In this document: positions 5,111-5,171 of the stretch, piece after piece | Layout: each line of letters begins with the position of its first letter | Position numbering within the stretch: the first letter of the stretch is position 1 | Source: Cyanobacteria bacterium M_surface_7_m2_040 | GTDB taxonomy: Bacteria > Cyanobacteriota > Cyanobacteriia > PCC-6307 > Cyanobiaceae | DNA length: 5,171 nt | Direction: 5' to 3' | Assembly: GCA_016882555.1 (NCBI GenBank) | Contig: VGPQ01000126.1 | Coordinates: 1 to 5,171 of the forward strand | The notes under the pieces: generated by a model | The model's database searches: none | Seen by the model: the letters and a program-made list of their open reading frames with translations, nothing else | Told to the model about the DNA's origin: nothing | Program-made: the position numbers and the translations under genes

Positions 5111-5171
5111 GCAGACCGGGCAGGGCCAAACCTCGCCAGCGTCTCTCTGCATCCTGATCCAGCCAATAAGA

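Overview
The window reads as GC-rich chromosomal DNA (roughly two thirds G+C by eye) from a unicellular cyanobacterium of the Synechococcus/Cyanobium type. The evidence is gene content and order. There is a biotin cluster with a BioK-type esterase between bioF and bioC, an arrangement known from picocyanobacteria. There is also a short membrane J-domain gene coupled to a DUF3143 gene, a pairing I associate with cyanobacteria. No database search was possible, so the placement is inference from recalled family features.

Layout. Positions 1-380 (minus) hold the N-terminal part of rsmG, a 16S rRNA methyltransferase that runs off the left edge. After a 49-bp divergent spacer, a plus-strand pair follows: a J-domain/transmembrane protein (430-840) overlapping a DUF3143 protein (837-1157). 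A further spacer of about 100 bp carries a possible extended -10 element and leads to a plus-strand gene for an unrecognised basic 99-residue protein (1262-1561). The rest of the window is one minus-strand operon, read from right to left: bioF (3872-5095), bioK-like esterase (3174-3875), bioC (2422-3177), bioD (1733-2425), and a 54-residue membrane protein gene (1572-1736). The last is too short for routine ORF calling. The operon meets the 99-residue gene tail to tail, with only 10 bp between the stop codons.

How the genes work together. BioC methylates malonyl-ACP so that it can prime fatty-acid synthesis. The BioK-like esterase cleaves the pimeloyl-ACP methyl ester once the chain is complete. 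BioF condenses pimeloyl-ACP with alanine to give 8-amino-7-oxononanoate (KAPA). BioD closes the ureido ring on 7,8-diaminononanoate (DAPA). The KAPA-to-DAPA step (BioA or BioU) and the final BioB step are not encoded here and must lie elsewhere. All four junctions in the operon are 4-nt start/stop overlaps (ATGA, ATGA, GTGA, ATGA), which implies one transcript with translational coupling that includes the small membrane gene.

No mobile element, CRISPR array, tRNA or rRNA was seen. Most other long open frames are GC-driven shadows of these genes. The most interesting item is the small membrane protein at the end of the biotin operon.
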